Shown here: positions 8,025 through 15,134 of the stretch, piece by piece
Layout: the number at the start of each line of letters is the position of its first letter
How positions within the stretch are numbered: the stretch's first letter is position 1
The notes under the pieces: generated by a model
Seen by the model: only the letters and a program-made list of their open reading frames with translations
What the model was told of the DNA's origin: nothing
Databases searched by the model: none
Assembly (NCBI RefSeq): GCF_018129995.1
Contig: NZ_JAFCKS010000003.1
Coordinates: 1-64,000 of the forward strand
Length of the DNA stretch: 64,000 bases
Origin: Bradyrhizobium sp. SZCCT0153
Lineage (GTDB): Bacteria > Pseudomonadota > Alphaproteobacteria > Rhizobiales > Xanthobacteraceae
Direction: 5' to 3'
Position numbers and translations under genes: made by a program

Positions 8025-8885
8025 TCAGGCAAACCGCCGCGCGAAGAAGACGCAGGTGACCACCAGCGCGGTCGCCGCGATCATGCTCCAGGCGACGGGC
8101 TCGTGCAGCAGCAGGCCGGCGAGCGCAAGACCGAAGAACGGCTGGAGCTGCTGCAACTGGCCGACACGGGCGATGCCGCCGATCGCAAGTCCGCGGTACC
8201 AGAAGATGAAGCCGACGAACATGCTGAAGACCGACACGTAGGCGAGCCCGATCCAGGCGGGCGCACCGACGCCGCTCCAGTCCGGCGGCCAGGTCCAGAC
8301 CGCGAGCGGCACCATCAGCGGCAGCGCCAGCAGCAGCGCCCAGGAGATCACCTGCCAGCCGCCGAGCCGGCGCGACAGCGCGGCGCCCTCGGCATAGCCG
8401 AGCCCGCACAGCACGATCGCGGCGACCATCAGGAGGTCGCCGCGAAGCGATGCGGTGTCGTCGTTGGACAGGGCGAAGCCCGCGACCGTGGCGCTGCCGA
8501 GCACGGCGAACAGCCAGAACATCGGCTGCGGCCGCTCGCCGCCGCGCAGCACGCCGAAGATCGCGGTGGAGAGCGGCAACAGCCCGATGAAGACGATCGA
8601 ATGCGCCGAGGTGATGTGCTGCAGCGCGAGCGCCGTCAGCAGCGGGAAGCCGACCACGACGCCGATGGCGACGATGGCGAGCGAGGCGAGATCCTTGCGC
8701 TGCGGCCACGCCTGGCGGAGCAGGCCGAGCACGGCCACGCCGATCAGCGCCGCGATCACCGCGCGCACCGAGGTCAGGAACAGCGCGGAAAACCCGCCGA
8801 CCGCGACGCGCGTCGCCGGCAGCGAGCCGCTGAAGATGATGACGCCGAGAAGCCCGTTGCCCCAGCCGGTGGCGGAAGAGTGCAT
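8025..8885 (-). CDS. EamA/DMT-family transporter
   Basis: A 286-aa very hydrophobic protein with about ten predicted membrane helices arranged as two EamA repeats, the usual size for this family of small-metabolite exporters in the inner membrane. Recognisable helices include VIIFSGSLPATRVAVGG in the first repeat and IGLAYVSVFSMFVGFIF in the second. I chose ATG 8885 because upstream in-frame residues are polar and unlike the family. The substrate cannot be deduced. It converges with the EAL-domain gene. Confidence 0.85.
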   Translation of the reverse strand: MHSSATGWGNGLLGVIIFSGSLPATRVAVGGFSALFLTSVRAVIAALIGVAVLGLLRQAWPQRKDLASLAIVAIGVVVGFPLLTALALQHITSAHSIVFIGLLPLSTAIFGVLRGGERPQPMFWLFAVLGSATVAGFALSNDDTASLRGDLLMVAAIVLCGLGYAEGAALSRRLGGWQVISWALLLALPLMVPLAVWTWPPDWSGVGAPAWIGLAYVSVFSMFVGFIFWYRGLAIGGIARVGQLQQLQPFFGLALAGLLLHEPVAWSMIAATALVVTCVFFARRFA

Positions 8886-9280
8886 GTTGGTCTCGCTTGG
8901 TGGATGGTGATCCGATCTGGAGAGGCCAGCCGGGGTGGCGTGAGGATTACCCTTAAGCCTTTCGGGGCGGGACGCCAAAAAAGCTCGAAAACAACCCCAT
9001 GCACAGTAGGCGGCGGATGCAGGATCAATGACTTACGCGGGGCCCGGACTCGTTTGACCGGGCGGCGATCCTAGTGTCGGAGGATTCGGATGACGTCGCG
9101 CGTCGTTTGACTCGTCGGACAACACAGGAGCATGATGTCATCATTGCAGGGCCCGTGAGAGCAACGGACATCAGTGAACCTGCCGCAGCAAACGCAGGCG
9201 ATTTTCTCTTCGGACGCGCCCGATCATTCCGGCTTCACGTTGCGGTTCGTCCGCAGCATCGGCGGCAAATCCGAGAAATG
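8886..9280. other. Intergenic/decayed region left of helicase remnant
   Basis: About 400 bp with no intact gene. It contains one copy of a 24-nt dispersed repeat and probably further unrecognisable debris of the helicase gene whose 3' part follows. Confidence 0.45.
8986..9009. repeat. 24-nt exact dispersed repeat, copy 1
   Basis: The 24 bases here (core ACAACCCCATGCACAGTAG) are repeated exactly at 30667-30690, more than 21 kb away, also in a gap just outside a gene. I believe this motif is widely dispersed in Bradyrhizobium genomes, but that is from memory. Confidence 0.8.
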
Positions 9281-9901
9281 AGCGCGCACCCATTGGATGT
9301 TGATCTTGCTCGCCCCAACAGTTGGATGCAACCGACGACAGCGCGTGAGCCGAATGGGACGGTGTTCGATCTACCGCGCTTAGAGAAGCACCTCTTATGT
9401 GACAGCGATGGCCGTTCCCGGAGCATTTCAATTCATGGGAGGGTAGTGTTGTCGCGGCCGAATTGCAGCGAGAAGGTACTATCGCTTGGTATCGCAACCC
9501 GGACCGAGCAAGTCAGGATTCTCTAGGAGTGACATACAAAGACGGCGACGAAATTAAAATCGTGCGGCCGGACTTCATCTTCTTCTCCGAACATGCTGAC
9601 GGAACTATCCGTGGCGGACATCGTCGATCCGCACGGGATTCATCTTGCAGACGAACTGCCGAAGCTGAAAATCCTGGCAGAATATGCCAGCGCGAATTTG
9701 CGTACCTGCCACCGAACAGAGGCAGTGGCGAAGATTGATGATAACGACCGCGCACTCGACCTTACCAAAGATAAAGTCCGGGCGGAGATTCAAGCGGCCA
9801 CTTTTGCCAGGTCGCTTTATGCCGGCAACTTTGCGAACGACTATACCCTGCCTAGTTGCTGGCTCGGCCCCGAGCATCTCGAAGTAAGGAAGAAGCGATG
9901 A
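9281..9901 (+). pseudogene. 3' remnant of a DEAD/DEAH-type helicase, frameshifted
   Basis: Three reading frames join into one C-terminal helicase-like sequence. The segments are: SWMQPTTAREPNGTVFDLP (ending near 9412); then FNSWEGSVVAAEL, IAWYRNPDRASQDSLGVTY and VRPDFIFF; then IVDPHGIHLADELPKLK, RTEAVAKID and RALDLTKDKVRA, ending at the TGA at 9899-9901. One base is missing near 9413-9415 and one extra C sits at 9609-9610; correcting both restores a continuous frame. This order resembles the tail of large helicases found in accessory islands. The N-terminal bulk is absent because an unrelated gene lies only about 400 bp to the left. It is therefore a truncated pseudogene even if the two indels were sequencing errors. 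Confidence 0.7.
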
Positions 9902-10119
9902 ACGACCCTGTCACCCACCAAATGGCGGTGGAAAGGCTGCGCGCCGCTGGGGCGGTTCAGGTGGCCGACAAGCTGGCGGCCTTCCGCAACGTGGACGGAG
10001 GGCTCGGCGGCTGGGACGGCTTCGTCCGGAAGCAATTTAGCCAGCGGATCGTTGCGGTCATTTGGCCCGAGGAAGGACCGGCACCGAAGCCCCACCTAAC
10101 ACGACCAGCACTTGGATGA
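9898..10119 (+). CDS. Small protein of unknown function (73 aa) downstream of helicase remnant
   Basis: ATG 9898 overlaps the stop of the helicase remnant (ATGA) and is preceded by GTAAGGAAGAAG, a good ribosome site. The peptide begins MNDPVTHQMAVERLRAAG and contains FVRKQFSQRIVAVIWPE. The overlap suggests it was co-transcribed with the helicase when that was intact. I do not recognise its function. With the upstream gene broken, its expression is doubtful. Confidence 0.5.
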   Translation: MNDPVTHQMAVERLRAAGAVQVADKLAAFRNVDGGLGGWDGFVRKQFSQRIVAVIWPEEGPAPKPHLTRPALG

Positions 10120-10201
10120 ACCGAACGCCTCTCGCGAGCCTTGCCCACATGGGGTCAGGTCGGAGGTTGAACAGGAAAAGTCGCAAGGGATTAAATCAGT
10201 A

Positions 10202-10291
10202 TGGCGGAGAGGGAGGGATTCGAACCCCCGATAGGCTTGCACCTATGCCGCATTTCGAGTGCGGTGCATTCAACCACTCTGCCACCTCTCC
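10202..10291 (-). tRNA. tRNA-Ser (anticodon CGA)
   Basis: Read on the minus strand, the 90-nt gene starts GGAGAGGTGGCAGAGTGG and closes its acceptor stem with CCTCTCC followed by G and an encoded CCA. The anticodon loop reads CTCGAAA (anticodon CGA) between CCGCA and TGCGG. The long variable arm and GGTTCGAATCC T-loop are typical of tRNA-Ser. The decayed helicase patch lies beside the 3' end of the gene, the side where integrative elements usually insert. Confidence 0.95.
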
Positions 10292-10446
10292 TGAAGGCGC
10301 CAAGGTAGGAGCAGGGCCCCTGTGGTTGGGGGCGTTAATAGGCGAGGTTGGCGGGCCAGACAAGGCGCCAAAGGGGAAAATCCGCTGCCTCTTTCATCCC
10401 TGTGCTGGAGCCACTTACGTTCCGATGGATCGGAACGGGGCTCCAG

Positions 10447-10505
10447 ATTCTTGTTTTGGCGCGCTTTCTTGACGCGAACCGGTCTCCACTTCGCTCGAAA
10501 ACGCT
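10447..10505. repeat. 59-bp dispersed palindromic repeat, copy B
   Basis: It matches 3592-3650 at 52 of 59 positions. The inverted repeat arms are GCGCTTTC and GAAAACGC, keeping pairing through a G-T wobble. It ends 22 bp before the alpha/beta hydrolase start. Confidence 0.8.
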
Positions 10506-10527
10506 CTCGTCGCCGGAAGGAATTGCC

Positions 10528-11391
10528 ATGGAGCATCTCACGATCAAGGCCAACGGCGCCAATTTCCACGTGGCCCGCGCCGGACGGGGCAAACCGCTGC
10601 TTTTGCTGCATGGTTGGCCGGAATTCTGGCTGACCTGGGAGCCGGTGATGGCCCGGCTGGCCGATCGCTTCATGCTGGTCACGCCCGATCTGCGCGGCTT
10701 CGGCGGCAGCGACAAGCCAGAGGGGCCTTACGGGCCCGATGGCCATGCGGCGGACGTGCTGGCGCTGATGGACGGGCTCGGCATCGCGCGATTCGCCGTG
10801 GTCGGCCATGATGTCGGCGGCGCCGTGATGCAGCCGCTGGCCCGGCAGGCACCGGAGCGGATCGCCGGGCTGTTCTTCTTCGATTTCGTCTATCCCGGCA
10901 TCGGACCGCGCATGGCGGCGCCCGACCGGCTCAACCACATCTGGTATCAATCTTTCCACCAGATGGAGATGGCGCCCGCGCTCGTGGGCGCGAGCCGCGA
11001 GACCTGCCAGCTCTATATCAGCCACTTCCTGAAGGGCTGGGCGCATCGAAAGAATGCCTTCGACGACGTCCTCGACGCCTTCGCCGACAATTTTTTCAAG
11101 CCGGGCAACATCGCCGGCGGCTTTGCGCATTATCGCGCGTCGCATGCCGGGCGTGTCGCGATGATGAAGGGCGAGGCGTCACGACTGCCGCCAATCGACG
11201 TGCCGACCTGCGTCCGCTGGGCCGAGCACGATCCGCTGTTTCCCTATGCCTGGACCGACCGGCTCGGGGAGACCTTTGGCAATGTCGATGTTGCGATGTT
11301 TCCCGACGTTGGACACTTCCCGCATCGGGAAGATCCCGATCGCGCGGCAGCCGAGATCGCGGCGTTCTTTCAGAGAATCGGCTGGGGTTGA
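10528..11391 (+). CDS. Alpha/beta hydrolase, epoxide hydrolase/haloalkanoate dehalogenase type
   Basis: A 287-aa alpha/beta hydrolase. The oxyanion segment HGWP (28-31) precedes nucleophile D95 in GHDVGG; D235 (WAEHDPLFP) and H263 (DVGHFPH) complete the triad. An aspartate nucleophile rather than serine places it with epoxide hydrolases and haloalkane or fluoroacetate dehalogenases. Cap-domain tyrosines such as Y140 and Y163 could be proton donors. ATG 10528 follows GGAAGGAATTG, and the upstream in-frame extension runs through a dispersed repeat, so it is excluded. The protein is cytoplasmic with no signal peptide. The substrate is unknown. Confidence 0.85.
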   Translation: MEHLTIKANGANFHVARAGRGKPLLLLHGWPEFWLTWEPVMARLADRFMLVTPDLRGFGGSDKPEGPYGPDGHAADVLALMDGLGIARFAVVGHDVGGAVMQPLARQAPERIAGLFFFDFVYPGIGPRMAAPDRLNHIWYQSFHQMEMAPALVGASRETCQLYISHFLKGWAHRKNAFDDVLDAFADNFFKPGNIAGGFAHYRASHAGRVAMMKGEASRLPPIDVPTCVRWAEHDPLFPYAWTDRLGETFGNVDVAMFPDVGHFPHREDPDRAAAEIAAFFQRIGWG

Positions 11392-11453
11392 ATTCGGGGA
11401 AGCTGGAGCGGATGGGTGAAGTCGATCGCGCTTGGCCGACGGCAGCGCTCTCT

Positions 11454-11612
11454 CCGTTCCCTCCCCGCTTGTGGGGGAGGGGCAGTGAGGGGGGTGCCAC
11501 ACGGGAATTCTCTTCGTCGCGCATCCGTCCCGCCACGCCATCAACGACCGTCACCTTTTCCTGGGCTACCCCTCTCCCTAGCCCTCCCCCACAAGGGGGG
11601 AGGGAACGCACC
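11454..11612. repeat. Inverted pair of GC-rich palindromic repeats
   Basis: The left copy (GTTCCCTCCCCGCTTGTGGG..., 11457 on) and the right copy ending AGGGGGGAGGGAACGC (near 11610) are reverse complements of each other with a few changes, flanking about 70 bp. A related single element lies at 30788-30820. This looks like a REP-type or small MITE-like pair. Confidence 0.65.
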
Positions 11613-11916
11613 TTTGTTAGGGCGCGAGTCCCGTCTCATCATGCTCTCGAGCAGGGGTGGGACCGCCAGACGCGGTAAACACTGGCGGTCCCGTGCCGCT
11701 CATTGAAATACTGGCTGGGAAGGGCGGCTTCGCCAGCCAGGTGAGGCGACGATTCGACCCTAGCGTGCGGGCCGTGCGCCGCAACGCAATCCGGTCCTTA
11801 ACCTAACCAGTCAAGGTTACTCTGGAGCCGGTGTCTCCCCCATCGAGAACTCCCGCGTGGAGAGACCCTCACCCGCCGCGCGCGGGACGATGCTTCGCAT
11901 CGCCCGAGGCGCGTCC

Positions 11917-11940
11917 GCCTCTCCCGCGAGCGGGAGAGGC
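11917..11940. repeat. Perfect 11-bp-stem GC hairpin
   Basis: GCCTCTCCCGC-GA-GCGGGAGAGGC forms an 11-bp perfect stem with a 2-base centre, inside a longer GC-rich repeat starting near 11857. It may act as a bidirectional stop between convergent genes, though it has no T-run. Confidence 0.6.
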
Positions 11941-11982
11941 GGAGCAAGCCCGCGGCCGGTGATCCAACCTGAAGCATTCTCT

Positions 11983-13128
11983 TCAGTCACCCTTGCTCTT
12001 TTTCTTCCCGTTGTCCTTGCCGTTCTCGGTAGAATCCTTGTCCTTGTCCTTGCCATTGCCGCCGTCCTTGCGGCGGTTGGTGAAGCGGGCGTTGCCGAGC
12101 CCGGTGCCGATGGTGAGCACGCCCCAGCGGTCGACGTCCTGCATGAACGGCACCTCGGACAGGCCCTGAACCACGCCGTCATTGTGCATCAGGATCGCGG
12201 TGTCGTGCTCGCCGATCTGCGGAATGCCCTCGATCAGGCTCGCCGGCAGGTTGAACTTGCTGCTCTCCCAATTGCCCGGCAGGTTCTGCGCGCCCTTCTC
12301 GATCGAGCCGTCCGCGTTGATCACGCCGGGACAGGCGATGCCGATGAAGGGCGCGAGCTTGTAGCCTTCCTTTTCGGCCTCGGCGATCAGCGCCTTCAGC
12401 ATCTTGGTGAGCCGCTTCACCGCGCCTTCGCGCGTCGGCTCGTCGTCGGCATGACGCCACAGGTCGGAGTTCACGACCTTGGCCTTCGAGAGGTCCTTGG
12501 CCTTCTTCCAGCTGGTCTCCACCAGGCCGCAGCGGATGTTGGTGCCGCCGATGTCGACGGCCAGAATGCTGTCATGGGCCTCGAAGATCCAGGACGGCGC
12601 CAGATGCAGCGCGCCGAGCAGGCCGGCTTCATCCGGGTGATGGCGGATCGGCGTCATGTCGATCTTGAACTCCTCGGCCTTGAGGATGATCTCGGTGCGC
12701 GCGATCGCGAGCTCACCCAGCCGGGAATCGCGGAATCCACCGCCGACCACGATGCGCTCGGTCTTCCCCCAGGCCTTGGACTTGAGGAAACGCCGCGTGA
12801 CGTAAGCGAGCTCCTGGGCGAAATCCTCGATCGCGCTGTGCACCACCGCGGAGGCCTCGGTGTCGTCGCCGGCCAGCATGGCGTCCAGCGTCTTCTTGCT
12901 GACGTTCTCCGAGGGCTCCTTGCCGAACGGATCCTCGCCGGTCTTGCGCAGCGGCTTGCGCCAGCGCTCGAGGATCTTGCGGAACGCGCCCCTGCTGGCG
13001 CGGTCGCCGAGAAAACCGTCCTCGTCCTTCATCTCGATGTTGAAACTGTCGACGTCCACCGAGGGCAGCCGCTCCGCCCCGTGATGGGCGATGCCCGTCG
13101 TCGTCTTCACCAGCTCGTCTGTTGCCAT
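11983..13128 (-). CDS. ROK-family kinase-like protein with circularly permuted motif order
   Basis: A 381-aa protein of the sugar-kinase/ROK (actin-like ATPase) fold, with motifs in an unusual order. Residues about 80-120 and the adenosine motif RIVVGGGF (125-132), then DEAGLLGAL (166-174), correspond to the C-terminal end of a normal ROK kinase. They are followed by the phosphate-1 motif AVDIGGTNIRCGLV (190-203), IGIACPGVI, NLPGNW, catalytic-type HND (D317) and phosphate-2 GTGLGN (341-346), which normally form the N-terminal part. The ROK zinc motif CxCGxxGC is absent. The C-terminus is a Lys/Asp/Gly-rich low-complexity tail (352-381). All nucleotide motifs are present, so activity is possible; the sugar is unknown. 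ATG 13128 follows GCAGGGC. Confidence 0.8.
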   Translation of the reverse strand: MATDELVKTTTGIAHHGAERLPSVDVDSFNIEMKDEDGFLGDRASRGAFRKILERWRKPLRKTGEDPFGKEPSENVSKKTLDAMLAGDDTEASAVVHSAIEDFAQELAYVTRRFLKSKAWGKTERIVVGGGFRDSRLGELAIARTEIILKAEEFKIDMTPIRHHPDEAGLLGALHLAPSWIFEAHDSILAVDIGGTNIRCGLVETSWKKAKDLSKAKVVNSDLWRHADDEPTREGAVKRLTKMLKALIAEAEKEGYKLAPFIGIACPGVINADGSIEKGAQNLPGNWESSKFNLPASLIEGIPQIGEHDTAILMHNDGVVQGLSEVPFMQDVDRWGVLTIGTGLGNARFTNRRKDGGNGKDKDKDSTENGKDNGKKKSKGD

Positions 13129-13263
13129 GCTAAGCCCTGCCCGCGCGAGAATTCGCGGGGACAACGACGAGGGAACCCGTTGGTTGCAGCGCGGACCGGG
13201 ATTCGATTGCGGGCATGCGAACGGCCAAATCCTTCAAATCCGGGCCGTTTTCGGCAGTTTTCC

Positions 13264-13291
13264 TTGACTCGGCGGGGATCGCGGCTATAAG
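13264..13291 (+). promoter_or_regulatory. Candidate sigma-70-type promoter for rplU-rpmA
   Basis: TTGACT (13264-13269) and TATAAG (13286-13291) are separated by 16 bp and point toward rplU. A start near 13298 would give a leader of about 160 nt. It is the best promoter match in the 329-bp gap 13129-13457. Confidence 0.5.
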
Positions 13292-13301
13292 TCCCACAAC
13301 C

Positions 13302-13323
13302 GGCGCGGGGCGTTTCTCGCGCC
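13302..13323 (+). promoter_or_regulatory. Leader hairpin upstream of rplU
   Basis: GGCGCG (13302-13307) pairs with CGCGCC (13318-13323), followed shortly by GCTTGTTTTTG. A GC stem before a T-rich stretch at the start of the leader could attenuate transcription, as leaders of ribosomal protein operons often do. Evidence is structural only. Confidence 0.35.
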
Positions 13324-13457
13324 GCTTGTTTTTGCGTGGGTTTTCAAAGGGATAACTCCCGCCCGCACAAAACTCGCATAAACCCATAGCGACTGACAAA
13401 AAGCCGGCCCGGACGAATTTCGTCGCGAGGCCGGGATTTGAACACGGAGAAAAAACG

Positions 13458-13847
13458 ATGTTCGCAGTCATCAAAACCGGCGGCAAGCAATACCGCGTCG
13501 TGCCGGATGATGTTCTCGAAGTAGGCAAGATCGAAGCCGAAGTCGGCACGATCGTGCAGTTGAACGAAGTTCTGCTGGTCGGCGGCGACACGCCGGTCCT
13601 GGGCATTCCGACGTTGGCCGGTGCGTCCGTGGCCGTCGAGGTGCTCGACCACAAGCGCGGCCCCAAGGTCATCGCGTTCAAGAAGCGCCGCCGCAAGAAC
13701 TCGCGCCGCAAGCGCGGCTACCGCGACGAGATCACGGTGCTTCGCATCAGCGAGATCCTGACCGACAACGCCAAGCCCACCAAGGGCCCGCGTCCGAAGC
13801 GGGAAAAGGTCGTCAAGGAAAAGGCAACCGAAGAAGCCGCCGCATAA
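13458..13847 (+). CDS. rplU: 50S ribosomal protein L21
   Basis: A 129-aa protein starting MFAVIKTGGKQYRVVPDDVLEVGKI in the L21 pattern, with the basic RNA-binding stretch FKKRRRKNSRRKRGYRD around residues 75-90 and a charged C-terminal tail (KPTKGPRPKREKVVKEKA). L21 binds 23S rRNA in the large subunit. The normal length is about 103 aa; the extra 25 or so residues are the Lys/Glu/Ala-rich tail common in alphaproteobacteria. It is the first gene of the rplU-rpmA operon, 97 bp ahead of rpmA. Confidence 0.97.
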   Translation: MFAVIKTGGKQYRVVPDDVLEVGKIEAEVGTIVQLNEVLLVGGDTPVLGIPTLAGASVAVEVLDHKRGPKVIAFKKRRRKNSRRKRGYRDEITVLRISEILTDNAKPTKGPRPKREKVVKEKATEEAAA

Positions 13848-13944
13848 TTTGGTCACGCGCAATCACGAATTGATGCGTGGAAAATCGTGAAATGATTCCG
13901 TCAAGGAATTGATCTAGACATACGCAGGATTTCGGAGACGAGCC

Positions 13945-14214
13945 ATGGCTCACAAAAAAGCAGGCGGTTCATCGCGCAACGGTCGCGATTCCAAGGGTAA
14001 GCGCCTCGGTATCAAGGCGTTTGGCGGGGAAGTCGTCATTCCCGGCAACATCATTGCGCGTCAGCGCGGCACCACCTGGCATCCCGGCCTTAATGTCGGC
14101 ATGGGCACGGACCACACTCTGTTCGCCAAGATCGAGGGTCGCGTCACGTTCCAGGCCAAAGCCAACGGCCGCACCTTCGTATCGGTGCTCCCGCTCGCAG
14201 AGGCGGCTGAATAG
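13945..14214 (+). CDS. rpmA: 50S ribosomal protein L27
   Basis: An 89-aa protein beginning [20 protein letters not shown], the conserved glycine/serine-rich tail that reaches the peptidyl transferase centre, followed by [18 protein letters not shown] and [10 protein letters not shown]. It lacks the cleaved N-terminal extension of Firmicutes L27. Start ATG 13945 follows GGAGACGAG. It pairs with rplU and is followed by an intrinsic terminator at 14293-14326. Confidence 0.97.
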   Translation: MAHKKAGGSSRNGRDSKGKRLGIKAFGGEVVIPGNIIARQRGTTWHPGLNVGMGTDHTLFAKIEGRVTFQAKANGRTFVSVLPLAEAAE

Positions 14215-14292
14215 ACGGCGGATCAAATCTGGAGTCCGCCGGGTCCTTGACCGAACCGGCGGAGTCCTGAAGATCAAAAGATCGAAGGCTCC

Positions 14293-14326
14293 AGGGGAGG
14301 CAGGGAAACCGGCCTCCCCTTTCGTT
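14293..14326 (+). terminator. Intrinsic terminator after rpmA
   Basis: AGGGGAGG (14293-14300) pairs with CCTCCCCT (14313-14320), followed by TTCGTTT. It closes the rplU-rpmA unit before the acetyltransferase gene. Confidence 0.75.
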
Positions 14327-14368
14327 TGCGTCCTCACTTTTCACTTAGTGACTTCGACGGAGCCGGAC

Positions 14369-14962
14369 ATGTTGCAGGATTTTTCGAGCGTGACCTTGCG
14401 GGAGGCGAGACCCAGCGTCGTCGCCACCGAGCGGCTGACCTTGCGGCGGCCGACACTCGCCGACGTCAGGACCATCGCCCTCCTCGCCAATGACCGCCGT
14501 GTCGCGGAGAACACCCGCCGCCTGCCGCATCCCTATTCGCAGGACGACGCCGTCGAATTCGTCCGCGCCACCGCCGCGCTCGGCAGCGAGACCGTGTTCC
14601 TGATCGAGCACGACAGCGGACCGGTCGGCATGGTCGGCATCGACTGCTCGACGCCCGACAATGCCGAGCTCGGCTATTGGCTCGGCGTCGAGCATTGGGG
14701 CCGGGGCTTTGCCACCGAGGCCGCGCGCGGCGCGATCGACTTCTTCTTCGAGGAGTTCGAGGACGAGCACCTCCATGCCGGCGCGCGCGTCACCAATCCG
14801 GCGTCGCGCAACGTGCTGGAGAAGTGCGGCTTCCAGTGGAGCGGGGTCCAGCTGCACCGCTTCCTGGCGCTGGGCTCCTCCACGCCCGTCGACTGCTTCC
14901 GCCTCTCGCGCGGGGTGTGGTCGTCGCTGAAGAGCTGGAGCAGCGCGCGACGGGTGAGGTAG
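14369..14962 (+). CDS. GNAT-family N-acetyltransferase (RimJ/RimL-like)
   Basis: A 197-aa acetyltransferase. ATERLTLRRPTLADV opens the GNAT fold in the RimJ/RimL style, NAELGYWLGVEHWGRGFATEA covers the acetyl-CoA-binding segment (with WGRGFATE as the pyrophosphate loop), and NPASRNVLEKCGF is the conserved C-terminal strand-helix. It may acetylate a protein N-terminus or a small amine; the substrate is unknown. ATG 14369 follows ACGGAGCC. It sits directly after rpmA in the same orientation but behind a terminator. Confidence 0.85.
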   Translation: MLQDFSSVTLREARPSVVATERLTLRRPTLADVRTIALLANDRRVAENTRRLPHPYSQDDAVEFVRATAALGSETVFLIEHDSGPVGMVGIDCSTPDNAELGYWLGVEHWGRGFATEAARGAIDFFFEEFEDEHLHAGARVTNPASRNVLEKCGFQWSGVQLHRFLALGSSTPVDCFRLSRGVWSSLKSWSSARRVR

Positions 14963-14968
14963 GGCGTT

Positions 14969-15130
14969 TACCCTCCCCTGGAGGGGGAGTGTCGGCTCAC
15001 ATTGAGCGCAGCGAAGATGTGAGACGGGGTGGGGTGACGGTCTCTGCCCGTCCAACAGTGCCCGTGCGGAGAGATCACCCCACCCCGCTCGCGCTTCGCG
15101 CGATCGACCCTCCCCCTCCAGGGGAGGGTA
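14969..15130. repeat. 162-bp nested palindrome between convergent genes
   Basis: Outer arms 14969-14989 and 15110-15130 are perfect 21-bp reverse complements (TACCCTCCCCTGGAGGGGGA...). An inner pair (15024-15036 / 15075-15087, CGGGGTGGGGTGA type) adds a second stem. It fills the gap between the acetyltransferase and the EamA gene, so it could act as a bidirectional terminator; it also looks like a mobile repeat. Confidence 0.8.
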
Positions 15131-15134
15131 AGAG

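Larger units (their letters stand above)
11392..11982. other. Convergent intergenic region rich in palindromes
   Basis: The 591-bp gap between the convergent hydrolase and ROK genes holds an inverted pair of GC-rich repeats (11454-11612) and a perfect hairpin (11917-11940). No coding potential is convincing. Confidence 0.6.

Noticed and set aside
6709..8709. 666-codon minus-strand frame
   Set aside because: It is antisense to the clear EAL-domain gene, is Arg/His/Ala-rich and shows no domain; high-GC shadow.
9074..9526. An intact 150-aa gene
   Set aside because: Only its second half resembles a protein, and that part belongs to the frameshifted helicase remnant; the first part is unlike any family.
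3118..11145. Minus-strand frames sharing the peptide ERFRAKW...PVRVKK
   Set aside because: The similarity comes from the 59-bp dispersed repeat read in antisense, not from related proteins; the rest of each frame is a shadow of plus-strand genes.
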